From Weissella coleopterorum (GTDB lineage: Bacteria; Bacillota; Bacilli; Lactobacillales; Lactobacillaceae), in NCBI RefSeq assembly GCF_011304355.1, contig NZ_CP049888.1:434001-498000 (forward strand): a DNA stretch of 64,000 bases. Direction: 5' to 3'. Each line of letters opens with the position of its first letter. Position 1 is the first letter of the stretch. The notes below the pieces were generated by a model. That model had not been told where the DNA came from. It saw only the letters and a program-made list of their open reading frames with translations, and searched no databases. Both the position numbers and the translations under genes were made by a program. Below, in pieces: positions 18,262 through 29,918 of this stretch.

Positions 18262-18981
18262 ATGGCTAAATTAGTTTTAATTCGTCATGGTCAATCAGAA
18301 TGGAATGCATTGAATTTATTTAATGGATGGGTTGACACTAAGTTGTCAGATAAAGGAATTGCACAAGCTAAAGCTGCTGGGGAAATGTTGGCCAAAGAAG
18401 GAATCGAATTTGACCAAGCATATACATCAGTCTTGACTCGTGCTATCACGACTTTGCACTATGCTTTGGAAGAAGCAGGGCAAATGTTTATTCCAGAGAC
18501 TAAGTCTTGGCGTTTAAACGAACGGCATTATGGTGCCCTTCAAGGTTTGAATAAGGCTGATGCTGCAGCTAAATATGGGGATGAACAAGTGCATCAATGG
18601 CGTCGTTCATATGACGTATTACCTCCTCTTTTGACGGAGCAAACAAAGACTGTTGAAGTTTTGGGAAAGACTTATCCTGCCTTTGATCGTCGGTATGCAG
18701 ATGTTCCAGAAGGTCAACTACCATTTGGAGAAAATTTGAAGGTTACTTTGGAACGTGTTTTGCCATTTTGGGAAACTAATATTTCAAAGGACTTGGCTGC
18801 CGGGAAAAATGTAGTGATTGCTGCACATGGTAATTCATTGCGTGCCTTGGTTAAGCATATTGAAAATATTTCAGATGATGATATCTTGGGTGTTGAGATT
18901 GCGAATGGTCAACCATTAGTTTACGATTTTGACCAAGATTTGAAAGTTCTATCAAAGGATGTTTTGACTAGTGAAAACTAA
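18262..18981 (+). CDS. gpmA: 2,3-bisphosphoglycerate-dependent phosphoglycerate mutase
   Basis: This 239-residue glycolytic enzyme interconverts 3- and 2-phosphoglycerate. The catalytic histidine lies in [10 protein letters not shown], and [23 protein letters not shown] and [13 protein letters not shown] are all present. An extended -10 (TGC TATAAT, 18217-18225) and RBS GAAAGAGG precede it, and a terminator follows, so it is monocistronic. Confidence 0.97.
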   Translation: MAKLVLIRHGQSEWNALNLFNGWVDTKLSDKGIAQAKAAGEMLAKEGIEFDQAYTSVLTRAITTLHYALEEAGQMFIPETKSWRLNERHYGALQGLNKADAAAKYGDEQVHQWRRSYDVLPPLLTEQTKTVEVLGKTYPAFDRRYADVPEGQLPFGENLKVTLERVLPFWETNISKDLAAGKNVVIAAHGNSLRALVKHIENISDDDILGVEIANGQPLVYDFDQDLKVLSKDVLTSEN

Positions 18982-19001
18982 TTAAAACAGATAAAAGAAT
19001 T

Positions 19002-19037
19002 AGGCATTGGATACGTGAGTATTTCAATGCTTTTTTT
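19002..19037 (+). terminator. terminator after gpmA
   Basis: GGCATTG pairs with CAATGC(T) and is followed by seven T. Confidence 0.8.
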
Positions 19038-19093
19038 GTATAATAATTTGGCATTTGAATCCAATTAACGCAAGTACCTTGAAATTATACAAA

Positions 19094-19142
19094 TTTATCA
19101 AAGCGTGATAAACTGGGAATTAGCGCAAGGTAAGCGCTTACA
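19094..19142 (+). promoter_or_regulatory. lac control region: inverted repeat plus cre-like site
   Basis: TTTATCA (19094-19100) and TGATAAA (19106-19112) form a perfect inverted repeat with a 5-base spacer, suggesting a specific operator. GGTAAGCGCTTACA (19129-19142) matches the CcpA cre consensus except at its first base. This suggests carbon-catabolite repression of lacL/lacM. No lac repressor gene is adjacent. Confidence 0.6.
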
Positions 19143-19183
19143 TTGAACGTGTTTATTTTATGGAAACGGGATGGAGGTTTGAA

Positions 19184-22008
<2,825 letters not shown>

Positions 22009-22030
22009 TAACCTTGAATCTACTGATAAT

Positions 22031-22088
22031 AAAAAAGAGCTTCAATTGGTCTACCATCTAAAAAATGGGCGCCAAGAAACTCTTTTTT
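22031..22088. terminator. bidirectional terminator between lacM and the SHOCT gene
   Basis: AAAAAAGAG and CTCTTTTTT bracket an imperfect stem containing TTGG and CCAA. It lies between convergent genes. Confidence 0.65.
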
Positions 22089-22100
22089 ATTAACTAATTA

Positions 22101-22787
22101 CTACCAAGGTACGGTAACATCATCACTCACCGTCCAACCATTTTCAGGATCAACAGTTCCAGTTCGAATCTCAACATTCTGTCCGTCAGCACGATCAGTG
22201 ACCAAAGCCTTGGAATATGAACCATCTTCATTCGTTGGTCCGACGAATACAAAGCCATTACCGGTATCACTCTGATAGGTCCAGGCTACGCCAGTTGTAT
22301 CATTTTGAGTCAAGGCACTTTGGGCACTTGTGGCATCTACTGCGGTAGTTTCCGAAGTTGAATCAGCTGTAGTAGAACTAGCGCTTGATGTATCAGCCGA
22401 CTCTTTCTTGGTTGAACTTGCCACTTTAGTTGTTTTTTTGGTAGATGTTTGGGTTTGAGCAACTGCATTTTGCTCATTCTTTTGGATGAGTCTTTTGCCA
22501 TTATCTTGATGCCATTGCAAATACGCATAACCACCTAGCAAAAGAAGGAGAAGTAGTAATAAATAAAGCAACCACTTAAGCCAGGGTAACCCTTTTTTTT
22601 GGCGGGCTTGAGTTTTATTACGAGACTCCGTAATGGGCTGGGGCTTTTGAGCTTGTTCTAGATCCAGAGCAATCATCTCTACTTGCAAAAAGCGATCTTT
22701 TAATTTTTCATATTCACTGGGTGCTAGGACGCCTACATCCAACAGCTCCTTGTAGCGTTTTAATTGTTGGAATTGTTCATCAGTCAT
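22101..22787 (-). CDS. SHOCT-domain single-pass membrane protein with Ser/Thr-rich extracellular part
   Basis: This 228-residue protein begins with a SHOCT-like helix pair (residues 5-32, LKRYKELLDVGVLAPSEYEKL). A basic stretch and one long Leu-rich membrane segment (about 69-92) follow. Next comes a low-complexity Ser/Thr/Ala region (about 115-165) and a compact C-terminal domain with Trp-Thr motifs. The topology is probably N-terminus inside and the C-terminal domain at the cell surface. The function is unknown. It is divergent from the IS element. Confidence 0.65.
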   Translation of the reverse strand: MTDEQFQQLKRYKELLDVGVLAPSEYEKLKDRFLQVEMIALDLEQAQKPQPITESRNKTQARQKKGLPWLKWLLYLLLLLLLLLGGYAYLQWHQDNGKRLIQKNEQNAVAQTQTSTKKTTKVASSTKKESADTSSASSTTADSTSETTAVDATSAQSALTQNDTTGVAWTYQSDTGNGFVFVGPTNEDGSYSKALVTDRADGQNVEIRTGTVDPENGWTVSDDVTVPW

Positions 22788-23029
22788 GTAAAATCACCTG
22801 TTACCTTAAATCGAAATTAGATTTTCAAATCTTGCTTTTCATTATAGCGTACTCCATGCTTTTCGTTAGTTTTTTTCATAAAAATATATAATTATTTAAA
22901 CTTTAAGTGGTTAAGTAAGTACGTTACTTCCTATATATTTACAAACTGTCTGATCAGTAAGGCTCGGCTCCTATGATGGAATTACGGACAAATTGTTCGA
23001 TATAATACATCATAAAGGAGCTTTTTATT

Positions 23030-23281
23030 ATGGTTATCAAATATTCAAATGACTTTAAAGAATCGATCGTAAGCTTGCATAAAGTTGGTCGTTCAGCTAA
23101 TTCATTAGCAAAAGAATACAACGTTAGTGTTTCAACGGTTTCTAAATGGGTTAATCAAGCCGATCCTAACAATACGAAAGTATTGTCAGCAAATGAAAGG
23201 GCATTGATTAAAGAAAATAAACAACTAAAAGAAGAACTTGATATTTTAAAACGAGCAGCGGTGCTTATGGCGAAAAATTGA
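23030..23281 (+). CDS. IS3-family transposase OrfA
   Basis: This 83-residue protein has a helix-turn-helix (SANSLAKEYNVSVSTVSKWV, residues 22-41) and a C-terminal leucine-zipper-like helix (LIKENKQLKEELDIL). It binds the IS ends. It ends at AAAAATTGA, overlapping orfB by four bases in the -1 frame. The A-run is a likely site for the programmed frameshift that makes the OrfAB transposase. RBS AAAGGAG. Confidence 0.92.
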   Translation: MVIKYSNDFKESIVSLHKVGRSANSLAKEYNVSVSTVSKWVNQADPNNTKVLSANERALIKENKQLKEELDILKRAAVLMAKN

Positions 23282-24099
23282 TCATCAAAGGACGTATTCC
23301 TACCTTAAAAATTATTAATGACAATCTACAGGTTGGGCACCGCATTACTAAAATTTTGAACGTCCTCAGAATTCCACGATCGACTTATTATGGCTATATA
23401 CATTGGAAGCCTGGTAAAACCCTTCTTCGTCGCAATTTCATTAAGCAAAAGGTATTAGATGCATGGTTAAAATATCCTATGTATGGATACCCGCGATTAA
23501 CAATTTTATTAAATCGTCAGTTAAAAATTAAAATTAGCCAGCGTATGGTTTATAAACAGATGTACGCTTTAAAAATTAGGTCTAGGATGACTAAACGAAT
23601 TAATAAGCCTAAAACACATACTGAATATGATCAACGACCAAATCTAATTAAAGGATTACCTGATCAATCCAATATTCTTTTAACAGATATTACGTATATT
23701 CCCGTTAAAAATACTTGGGTTTATCTAGCTAGTGTGTACAATCCCGTAACCCGGCGGGTTATTTCTTATAAAGTTGGAAGTCATATGACTAAGGAATTAG
23801 CAACCGACGTCATTAATCAAGTCGCAGTAAAGTCTGTTAAACCAAGCATTATTCATAGCGATATGGGGAGTCAGTATACAAGCGATTTATTTGAAAGTAC
23901 TTTAACTCGTTTTGGGATTAAGCATTCTTATTCTCGTAAAGGACAACCTGGTGATAACGCAAGAATTGAGAGCTTTCACTCAATTTTGAAGCGTGAATAC
24001 ATTAATTTTCAAGAATTTAAGACAATTAATGAAGCAATAGCTGGCATTGATAGCTATATTCGCTGGTATAACAGTGATCGAATTTCCCTTGTAGCGTAG
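23278..24099 (+). CDS. IS3-family transposase OrfB (DDE integrase domain)
   Basis: This 273-residue catalytic part carries the DDE triad: LLTDITYIPV, HSDMGSQYTS and the Glu in ARIESFHSILKRE. A HTH_21-type region (RSTYYGYIHW, YGYPRLTILL) lies before it. The end, IRWYNSDRISLVA, is a common complete C-terminus in LAB members. It is probably expressed by -1 frameshifting from orfA. The TTG at 23278 is only the first start-like codon. Confidence 0.92.
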   Translation: MIIKGRIPTLKIINDNLQVGHRITKILNVLRIPRSTYYGYIHWKPGKTLLRRNFIKQKVLDAWLKYPMYGYPRLTILLNRQLKIKISQRMVYKQMYALKIRSRMTKRINKPKTHTEYDQRPNLIKGLPDQSNILLTDITYIPVKNTWVYLASVYNPVTRRVISYKVGSHMTKELATDVINQVAVKSVKPSIIHSDMGSQYTSDLFESTLTRFGIKHSYSRKGQPGDNARIESFHSILKREYINFQEFKTINEAIAGIDSYIRWYNSDRISLVA

Positions 24100-24446
24100 C
24101 TACAAATAAATCATATTAATATCCCGTTTAAAACGATAAGTATAGACGGGTTGTTTAGAATGGCATGGAAACATTAAAGGATGCACTTTTTTAGATAAAT
24201 CACATACTTTACCAGTACGTTAAATAATTAAAACGTTTTTCAAAATTTATTCGTATTTTTATGTCCGAATTATTGACATAGGAGCCCTCTTTCAAAGTTT
24301 AAACTAATTGAAAGATAAATCAGCAATCATCAATTTGTGATATGAAGTTCGTTCATTTGGCGGTATAATGATATCTATTGTTATTTTTATCAATTCATTT
24401 AGCTAATAAATATTATTCACACCGTTTTTTGCACCGAAACGCTACC

Positions 24447-24483
24447 ATTATCGAAATATAATTTTTACGAATATTTCGATAAT
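24447..24483. promoter_or_regulatory. 13-bp perfect inverted repeat upstream of the YhgE gene
   Basis: The arms 24447-24459 and 24471-24483 (core TTATCGAAATAT) are perfect complements around an 11-base spacer. The repeat is AT-rich with a central TCGA-like core. It lies about 185 bases ahead of the start codon. It may be a TetR-type operator, since YhgE genes are often under TetR control, or an mRNA hairpin. The rest of 24290-24668 shows no gene. Confidence 0.45.
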
Positions 24484-24668
24484 AAAAACGTTTTAATTTG
24501 GTTGTTTTCGACCGCTGAAGGGTTGATGTATAACGTTTTGCCAATTAGAAGAGTTCAAAAAGTGTAATAGAATTCTCACTTGATCTTTGGAATAAAATGG
24601 ACTAAGCTGTTGATTATGATGAAAACAAACATCAATTTTAAGTGTGAGAAAGGACAGAGTAACAAATC

Positions 24669-27368
24669 ATGAAGATGATTAAAAATGAATTCAAATTTAT
24701 CTTCGCAAACCGATTAATTAGAATATCACTGATTGCAATTATGTTTATTCCATTTTTATACAGTGTGTTCTTCTTACGTTCAGTTTGGAATCCGTATGGA
24801 AGTACGGGAAACTTACCCATTGCGGTGGTGAATGAAGATGAGCCAGTGACCTACCAAGGTCAAAATATGCATGCCGGGGCCGATATGGTCAAACAATTGA
24901 AGAATAATCATCAATTGGGATGGCGCTTTGTTTCTAAGGAGCAAGCGGATCAAGGTGTGAAGGAGCAAAAGTATTATACAGTTGTGACCCTTCCCAAGGA
25001 CTTCTCTGCTAACGCTGCTACTGTATTAGATGCTCATCCTAAAAAGATGGAAATCAAATACAAGACGAATGATTCTTTGAATTATATTGCCACAGTGGTC
25101 AGTGATACTGGGGCTGCACAATTAAATAGTCAAGTTAAAGAAGCTGTCACCACAGCATACACGAAGGTGATGTTCGATCAGGTGATGGAAGCTGGAAAAG
25201 GCTTTAAAGATGCAGCTACGGGAGCCCAAAAGTTAAATGATGGTTCAATCGCGCTATCTGATGGGTTAAATGTTTATACTGGGGGAGTAGCTCAAGTTAA
25301 TGATGGAATTATGACTATGAAGCTAGGGGTTTCTCCTTTGGCTAGTGGTGTTAATCAATTAACGGGTGGTTCAAGTACCTTGAATAATGGGTTGCAAACC
25401 TTAAACAGCAAAACTGGCGCATTAGCTGGTGGAGCGAGCCAATTGGCTGGCGGAGCGAGTCAATTGAATGCGGGATTGCAAACCTTAAATGGTAAAACTG
25501 GTGAATTAGCTGGTGGAGCGAGCCAATTGGCTGGCGGAGCGGGTCAATTAAATTCAGGATTAAGTGAATACACCAAGGGTGTTTCGAATCTTAATGGGGG
25601 ACTAAACCAATTAAATGCTAATAATAGTGATTTGAACTCAGGTGCAAAAGAATTAAGTGATGGTTCAAATAAATTACAAGCCGGAAGTCAACAACTGGAT
25701 GATGGTCTGAAGCAAATTCAGGGCGAACTGAATGCAGTTCCTTTTGATCACTCATTAGGTGAAGTTCAATTTATGCAAGATAAGTTAAATGAGTTAACAC
25801 CATTGTTAGCTAATTTGGACAAAACTTTGAGCGGATTGGTAGCAATCTCAGTGATGGCCACACCATCTTCGACGTATATTAGTGATGTAGAGCAAGCCAT
25901 GGCTGATGCTGGTAATCCATTGACAGCTGAACAAAAAACGGCGTTTGAATCAGCATCAAAAAAATCATATCAAGCGTATGGGACAGCCGTCGGGAACAAC
26001 ATTAAAACTGGTGTTGAAACTCAAATGAATTCCAAAATTAGTTCTGCTGACTTAACCAGAATGCAAACTAATCTTGATCAAACTAAGGAGTTGTTGACAA
26101 AAGTTCAAACTTTGAGTCAAAAATTTAATGCTCCAAAGGGATTAGTTGCTGGTATGGACGAACTTAATAATGGCTTGAAAACGGCTGTTAATGGATCAGC
26201 TACCTTACAAGCCGGTTTGGCAAAGTATACTGGTGGTGTTTCTGAGGCAACTAAGGGATCTGCTAAATTAACAGCTAACAATGGTCAATTAACTTCAGGG
26301 TCACAACAGTTGGCAGACGGTACGAAGAAATTAAATGCACAAGTACCACAATTGATGTCTGGTGTTAGCCAACTAGCTAATGGTTCACAACAATTAGCTA
26401 CTGGAACGAGTCAATTAAATGCACAAGTACCACAATTGACGTCTGGTGTTAGTCAATTAGCTGCTGGATCCAATATCTTATATGGTGGATTGAGTCAATT
26501 ACAAGCTCAAATTCCAACCCTAACTTCTGGGGTTGATCAATTAGCCCTTGGAACGAGTCAATTAGCAGATAATTCTGACGCTTTGCTAGATGGTGCGAAC
26601 CAATTGAAGGATGGAAACGGAACCTTAGCTTCAGCTCTTCAAGCAGGAGCTGATAAAGCGGGTGGTATTAAGATTACAGACCGTAATATTAAGCAATTCG
26701 TTTCACCTGCTAAACTATCACATTCGAAGTATAGTTCAGTACCAAACTATGGATATGCTTTGGCACCATATGTTTTGTCGCTTGCTTTGTTCGTTGGAGC
26801 AATTGTCTTTAACTTTGCATTCCCAATTCGTAAGGTTTCAACTCCGGGGCAATCAGCTACGGCTTGGTTCTTCAGTAAGGTGACAATCGGAACGATTATG
26901 GCAATTGCAATGGCAGTGATTGAGCCACTCTTAATGATGTTGGCTGGATTAAAGGCAGAGCATCCAGTACAGATGTTTATGGTAACGATTATTTTCTCAT
27001 TGACTTCGATGGCGATCGTTATGTTCCTATCAATGGTCTTTGATAACCCTGGTCGTTTCCTTGCAATGGTACTTTTGATGCTACAACTTGGTGGTTCTGG
27101 TGGAACCTTCCCAATGGAAATGACAAGCAATTTCTATAATGTCATTCACCCATTCCTACCAATGACATACTCAATTCTTGGATTGCGTCAAGCGATGACA
27201 TCTGGATTAGGGGTTGGTCAGGTTTGGCATTCAATTGGTATCTTATGCATCTTTATGGTTATTTCAGTTCTATTATTGTGGCTTGGAATGTACTTCTTGC
27301 AAAAGCACGGAAAAGCTGGTAAATCTCAATTGGATAATAACCAAGCATTACAAGCAGTTGAAAAATAG
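24669..27368 (+). CDS. YhgE/Pip-family membrane protein
   Basis: This 899-residue protein has one N-terminal membrane segment (about 15-40), a long extracellular region and five C-terminal segments (about 695-720, 737-765, 770-792, 798-815, 853-876). The extracellular part is built of repeats such as LAGGASQLAGGASQL and LNDGSxALxDG, expected to form long helical coiled coils. The family includes phage infection protein (Pip) of Lactococcus and exporters resembling type VII or ABC-2 permeases. RBS GAAAGGA. Two separate 84-bp duplications lie inside the gene. A terminator follows. Confidence 0.88.
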   Translation: MKMIKNEFKFIFANRLIRISLIAIMFIPFLYSVFFLRSVWNPYGSTGNLPIAVVNEDEPVTYQGQNMHAGADMVKQLKNNHQLGWRFVSKEQADQGVKEQKYYTVVTLPKDFSANAATVLDAHPKKMEIKYKTNDSLNYIATVVSDTGAAQLNSQVKEAVTTAYTKVMFDQVMEAGKGFKDAATGAQKLNDGSIALSDGLNVYTGGVAQVNDGIMTMKLGVSPLASGVNQLTGGSSTLNNGLQTLNSKTGALAGGASQLAGGASQLNAGLQTLNGKTGELAGGASQLAGGAGQLNSGLSEYTKGVSNLNGGLNQLNANNSDLNSGAKELSDGSNKLQAGSQQLDDGLKQIQGELNAVPFDHSLGEVQFMQDKLNELTPLLANLDKTLSGLVAISVMATPSSTYISDVEQAMADAGNPLTAEQKTAFESASKKSYQAYGTAVGNNIKTGVETQMNSKISSADLTRMQTNLDQTKELLTKVQTLSQKFNAPKGLVAGMDELNNGLKTAVNGSATLQAGLAKYTGGVSEATKGSAKLTANNGQLTSGSQQLADGTKKLNAQVPQLMSGVSQLANGSQQLATGTSQLNAQVPQLTSGVSQLAAGSNILYGGLSQLQAQIPTLTSGVDQLALGTSQLADNSDALLDGANQLKDGNGTLASALQAGADKAGGIKITDRNIKQFVSPAKLSHSKYSSVPNYGYALAPYVLSLALFVGAIVFNFAFPIRKVSTPGQSATAWFFSKVTIGTIMAIAMAVIEPLLMMLAGLKAEHPVQMFMVTIIFSLTSMAIVMFLSMVFDNPGRFLAMVLLMLQLGGSGGTFPMEMTSNFYNVIHPFLPMTYSILGLRQAMTSGLGVGQVWHSIGILCIFMVISVLLLWLGMYFLQKHGKAGKSQLDNNQALQAVEK
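25395..25562 (+). repeat. 84-bp tandem duplication inside the YhgE gene
   Basis: The unit beginning CAAACCTTAAA recurs exactly 84 bases later (25395 and 25479) with few mismatches. It encodes a 28-residue repeat, four heptads, of LQTLNxKTGxLAGGASQLAG type. Confidence 0.85.
26331..26498 (+). repeat. second 84-bp tandem duplication inside the YhgE gene
   Basis: Units beginning TTAAATGCACAAGTACCACA lie at 26331 and 26415 and both end in GAGTCAA. The period is again 84 bases (28 residues), now encoding LNAQVPQLxSGVSQLA repeats. Confidence 0.85.
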
Positions 27369-27403
27369 GTAATAACTTCAAGTTAATTAATATATGCTTG
27401 ATC

Positions 27404-27434
27404 GGTCGAAACTTAATTGTTTCGGCCTTTTTTT
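27404..27434 (+). terminator. terminator after the YhgE gene
   Basis: GGTCGAAAC pairs with GTTTCGGCC (one wobble) around TTAATT and is followed by seven T. Confidence 0.88.
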
Positions 27435-27502
27435 AATTCACGCAGCATAAATTGAACATTTATGCGGAGCGTGCTAGAATAAGACTATAATTAAATATTT
27501 TA

Positions 27503-27581
27503 TTCACTAGGGGAGCATTTGCTGAGACGGTTAACCGGACCCTTTGAACCTGATTAAGTTAAGACTTGCGGAGGGAAGTGA
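27503..27581 (+). promoter_or_regulatory. TPP (THI-box) riboswitch
   Basis: The conserved elements appear in order: TCACTAGGGG, GCTGAGA, ACCCTTTGAACCTGATT and GGGAAGTGA. TCACT/AGTGA forms P1. The aptamer precedes a strong terminator and thiM, so binding of thiamine pyrophosphate should switch off the thi operon. Confidence 0.95.
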
Positions 27582-27602
27582 CATATTAACTGAGAATAAA
27601 AT

Positions 27603-27650
27603 AAAACTCAATTAATTTGTGACGGCGACGTGGCAAATTAATTGAGTTTT
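27603..27650 (+). terminator. riboswitch-controlled terminator before thiM
   Basis: A perfect 17-bp stem (27603-27619 with 27634-27650) is followed by a T-run. It is placed as the expression platform of the TPP riboswitch, acting by transcription termination. Confidence 0.88.
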
Positions 27651-27698
27651 TTAATTATTAATGAGATCAATTAATTTTCTTAAAGTGGAGGAGATGTA

Positions 27699-28478
27699 AT
27701 GTTATTGGAAGCAGTTAAACAGCAAAAACCATTGATTTTAAACTATGCTAATACTGTGACGCAGCAACACGTGGCCGATGGAATTAGTATGATTGGGGCC
27801 TCACCGTTGATGACGCAAGAAGTGCTAGAAGTTCCAGAATTGGTTGAAATTGCGCAGGCAGTCGTGATTAATATTGGTACTTTACAGGAAAAAGACTTAC
27901 CAATGGTTATTTTAATGGGACAAATGGCGAATCGAGCTGGGAAGCCAGTCATTTTAGATCCAGTAGCGGTAGCGATGCCTTATCGGAGTTCATTTATTCA
28001 ACGATTAAGGGTAGCAGTAAAATTTGACATAATTCGAGGTAATGCGGCTGAAATAGCTTGGTTTGCCGAATCAAAAGGTCAAGGTCAAGGGATTGATGCC
28101 GATACACAGGCATCGTTGCAGATAAATATTCCGCAACGCGCAGCGCAATTAACGGGCGCCGTGATTATTCAAACGGGGGTTGTTGATGTGATTACGGATG
28201 GTGAAAAAACTTGGTTGGTGGAGAATGATAATCCTTTATTGGCGGTGAATGTCGGAGCGGGTGATCTATTGAGTGGTCTTGTTGGTTGCTTTGCTGCAGT
28301 CACCCAAGATTATGTTCAAGCAGGGTTGACGGCGACCATGCTGATGGCGACAGCTGGTACATTAGCAAGTGATCAGGTTGAGCATCAACCAGGGCAACTG
28401 ATGCCGGTCTTAATGGATCAATTATATAAAATGACATGGACAAAGATGCAACAGATCAGTGAGGTGAAGCAAGGATGA
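27699..28478 (+). CDS. thiM: hydroxyethylthiazole kinase
   Basis: This 259-residue ribokinase-fold enzyme phosphorylates the thiazole alcohol in thiamine salvage. HVADGISMIGASPLM, the GxAEIAW motif and the catalytic NVGAGDLLSG (about 187-196) are present. It is the first gene of the riboswitch-controlled operon, RBS GTGGAGG. The end overlaps thiD by four bases. Confidence 0.95.
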   Translation: MLLEAVKQQKPLILNYANTVTQQHVADGISMIGASPLMTQEVLEVPELVEIAQAVVINIGTLQEKDLPMVILMGQMANRAGKPVILDPVAVAMPYRSSFIQRLRVAVKFDIIRGNAAEIAWFAESKGQGQGIDADTQASLQINIPQRAAQLTGAVIIQTGVVDVITDGEKTWLVENDNPLLAVNVGAGDLLSGLVGCFAAVTQDYVQAGLTATMLMATAGTLASDQVEHQPGQLMPVLMDQLYKMTWTKMQQISEVKQG

Positions 28479-29275
28479 TTGAGATACCACAAGTAGTGAC
28501 CATCGCGGGAATTGACTCGAGTGGCGGTGCTGGAATTAATGCCGATTTAAAAACTTTTCATAATCAAAGAGTCTATGCTGCGACAGTTGTCACAGGAATT
28601 ACCGCACAAAATACACAAGGGGTTCAGGCAATTGAACCAACTCAGGCGGATATCATTTTGGCACAGTTCAAATCAATTTTTACGGATTTGGATATTACCG
28701 CGGCTAAAACGGGTGCCCTCTTTGATCAAATTCGCGTTCAAGCTGTCATTGATGGGCTTCATCAATTTCCGGTTAAACATTTAGTTGTTGATCCCGTGAT
28801 GGTGGCAAAGGGTGGAGTACCATTGTTGGAAACAGCGGCAATCGAATTAGTTAAGTACGAACTAATCCCACTAGCCGAAGTTATCACTCCTAACCTAGCT
28901 GAAGCGGAAGTTCTCTTAGAACGTGAAATAAAGAGTGATCAAGAGATGGAGCGGGCAGCAAAGGATTTACAAAATTTGGGAGCCCAAAATGTATTAGTTA
29001 AAGGCGGTCATCAAGCCGGCACGCTGGTGCGAGACTTAATGTTATTTGCAGATGGAACGATGACTTGGTATGAAGCGCCACGTATCGCAACAAATCGGAC
29101 TCACGGAACCGGGGATACGTTGGCAGCGTTTATCGTAGCTGGATTAGCACGGGATGAAGATTTGGCTGTGATTATGCCCCGAGCAAAAATGTTTATGAAT
29201 CAAGCGATTCAAGAAACCATTCGAGTGGGGCATGGACATGGTCCGTTAAATCATTGGGTGACGGGGGAAAAATGA
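28475..29275 (+). CDS. thiD: hydroxymethylpyrimidine/phosphomethylpyrimidine kinase
   Basis: This 266-residue kinase phosphorylates HMP and HMP-P. Typical parts are TIAGIDSSGGAGINADLKTF, VVDPVMVAKGG and the catalytic HGTGDTLAAFI (about 210-220). It is coupled to thiM and thiE by ATGA overlaps, so the operon is translationally tight. Confidence 0.95.
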   Translation: MIEIPQVVTIAGIDSSGGAGINADLKTFHNQRVYAATVVTGITAQNTQGVQAIEPTQADIILAQFKSIFTDLDITAAKTGALFDQIRVQAVIDGLHQFPVKHLVVDPVMVAKGGVPLLETAAIELVKYELIPLAEVITPNLAEAEVLLEREIKSDQEMERAAKDLQNLGAQNVLVKGGHQAGTLVRDLMLFADGTMTWYEAPRIATNRTHGTGDTLAAFIVAGLARDEDLAVIMPRAKMFMNQAIQETIRVGHGHGPLNHWVTGEK

Positions 29276-29918
29276 AAAAATCACAATTACGATGTTATTT
29301 AGTTGCAGGGCCACAAGACTATCCTGGCTTAACGTTAGTTGAATTCACAGAAAAAATTATCGTTTTAATGCAGGCAGGAATAACAGCGTATCAATTCCGA
29401 GATAAGGGTTTCCATTATCAGAGCGCTACGGAACGTTTGGAGGTCGTCCAAATATTACAAAAAGCGGCTAAAAAGTGGCAAATACTGTTTATTATTAATG
29501 ATGATATAGAGCTTGCTCAATTAATTCATGCTGATGGGTTGCATGTGGGGCAGAGTGATCAAGTTCAAGCGGCCCTAGCACTCCCACAGACGACATCGAT
29601 GTTGATCGGTCTGTCAGTCTCAAATGCAACAGAATTGCAAGCTGCTCAAAAGAGCGGAGCAGATTATTTGGGGATTGGGCCAATTTTTGCGACACAATCC
29701 AAAGTTGATGCCGCACCAGCCATTGGGCTCACCAAATTAAAAACGTTGCTAATGGAGAATAAACTACCGATTGTAGCCATTGGGGGATTACCGAGCAAGT
29801 TGTACCAGCATTGGCCCAACTTGCTTTGGATGGCGTGGCAGTAATTTCACTCCTAACGCAGGCGACAACGCCTAAATTAACCATTGAAGCGATCAAAGGA
29901 GCGTGGTATGAAATTTAA
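29272..29918 (+). pseudogene. thiE: thiamine-phosphate synthase, frameshifted as read
   Basis: ThiE joins HMP-PP and thiazole phosphate. The N-terminal part (QFRDKGF, FIINDDIELA, DGLHVGQSD, LGIGPIFATQSK) is intact. After VAIGGLPSK, near 29800, the frame breaks. The true end VVPALAQLALDGVAVISLL follows in another frame and stops at 29918. One extra base restores 215 residues, the normal length. The start at 29272 overlaps thiD by four bases. The end overlaps tenA by 11 bases, as expected of an intact operon. Confidence 0.88.

Larger units (their letters stand above)
22966..24286 (+). mobile_element. IS3-family (IS150-like) insertion sequence, 1321 bp
   Basis: Both ends begin with GGCTCCTATG and share CGGACA further in, so they form imperfect terminal inverted repeats (left from 22966, right ending at 24286). 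The flanking trinucleotide CTC is repeated at 22963-22965 and 24287-24289, the 3-bp target duplication expected for this family. Inside are overlapping orfA and orfB. About 187 bases between orfB and the right end are non-coding and hold CCCGT/ACGGG. The element looks complete and recently active, since the ends and duplication are preserved. Confidence 0.88.
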
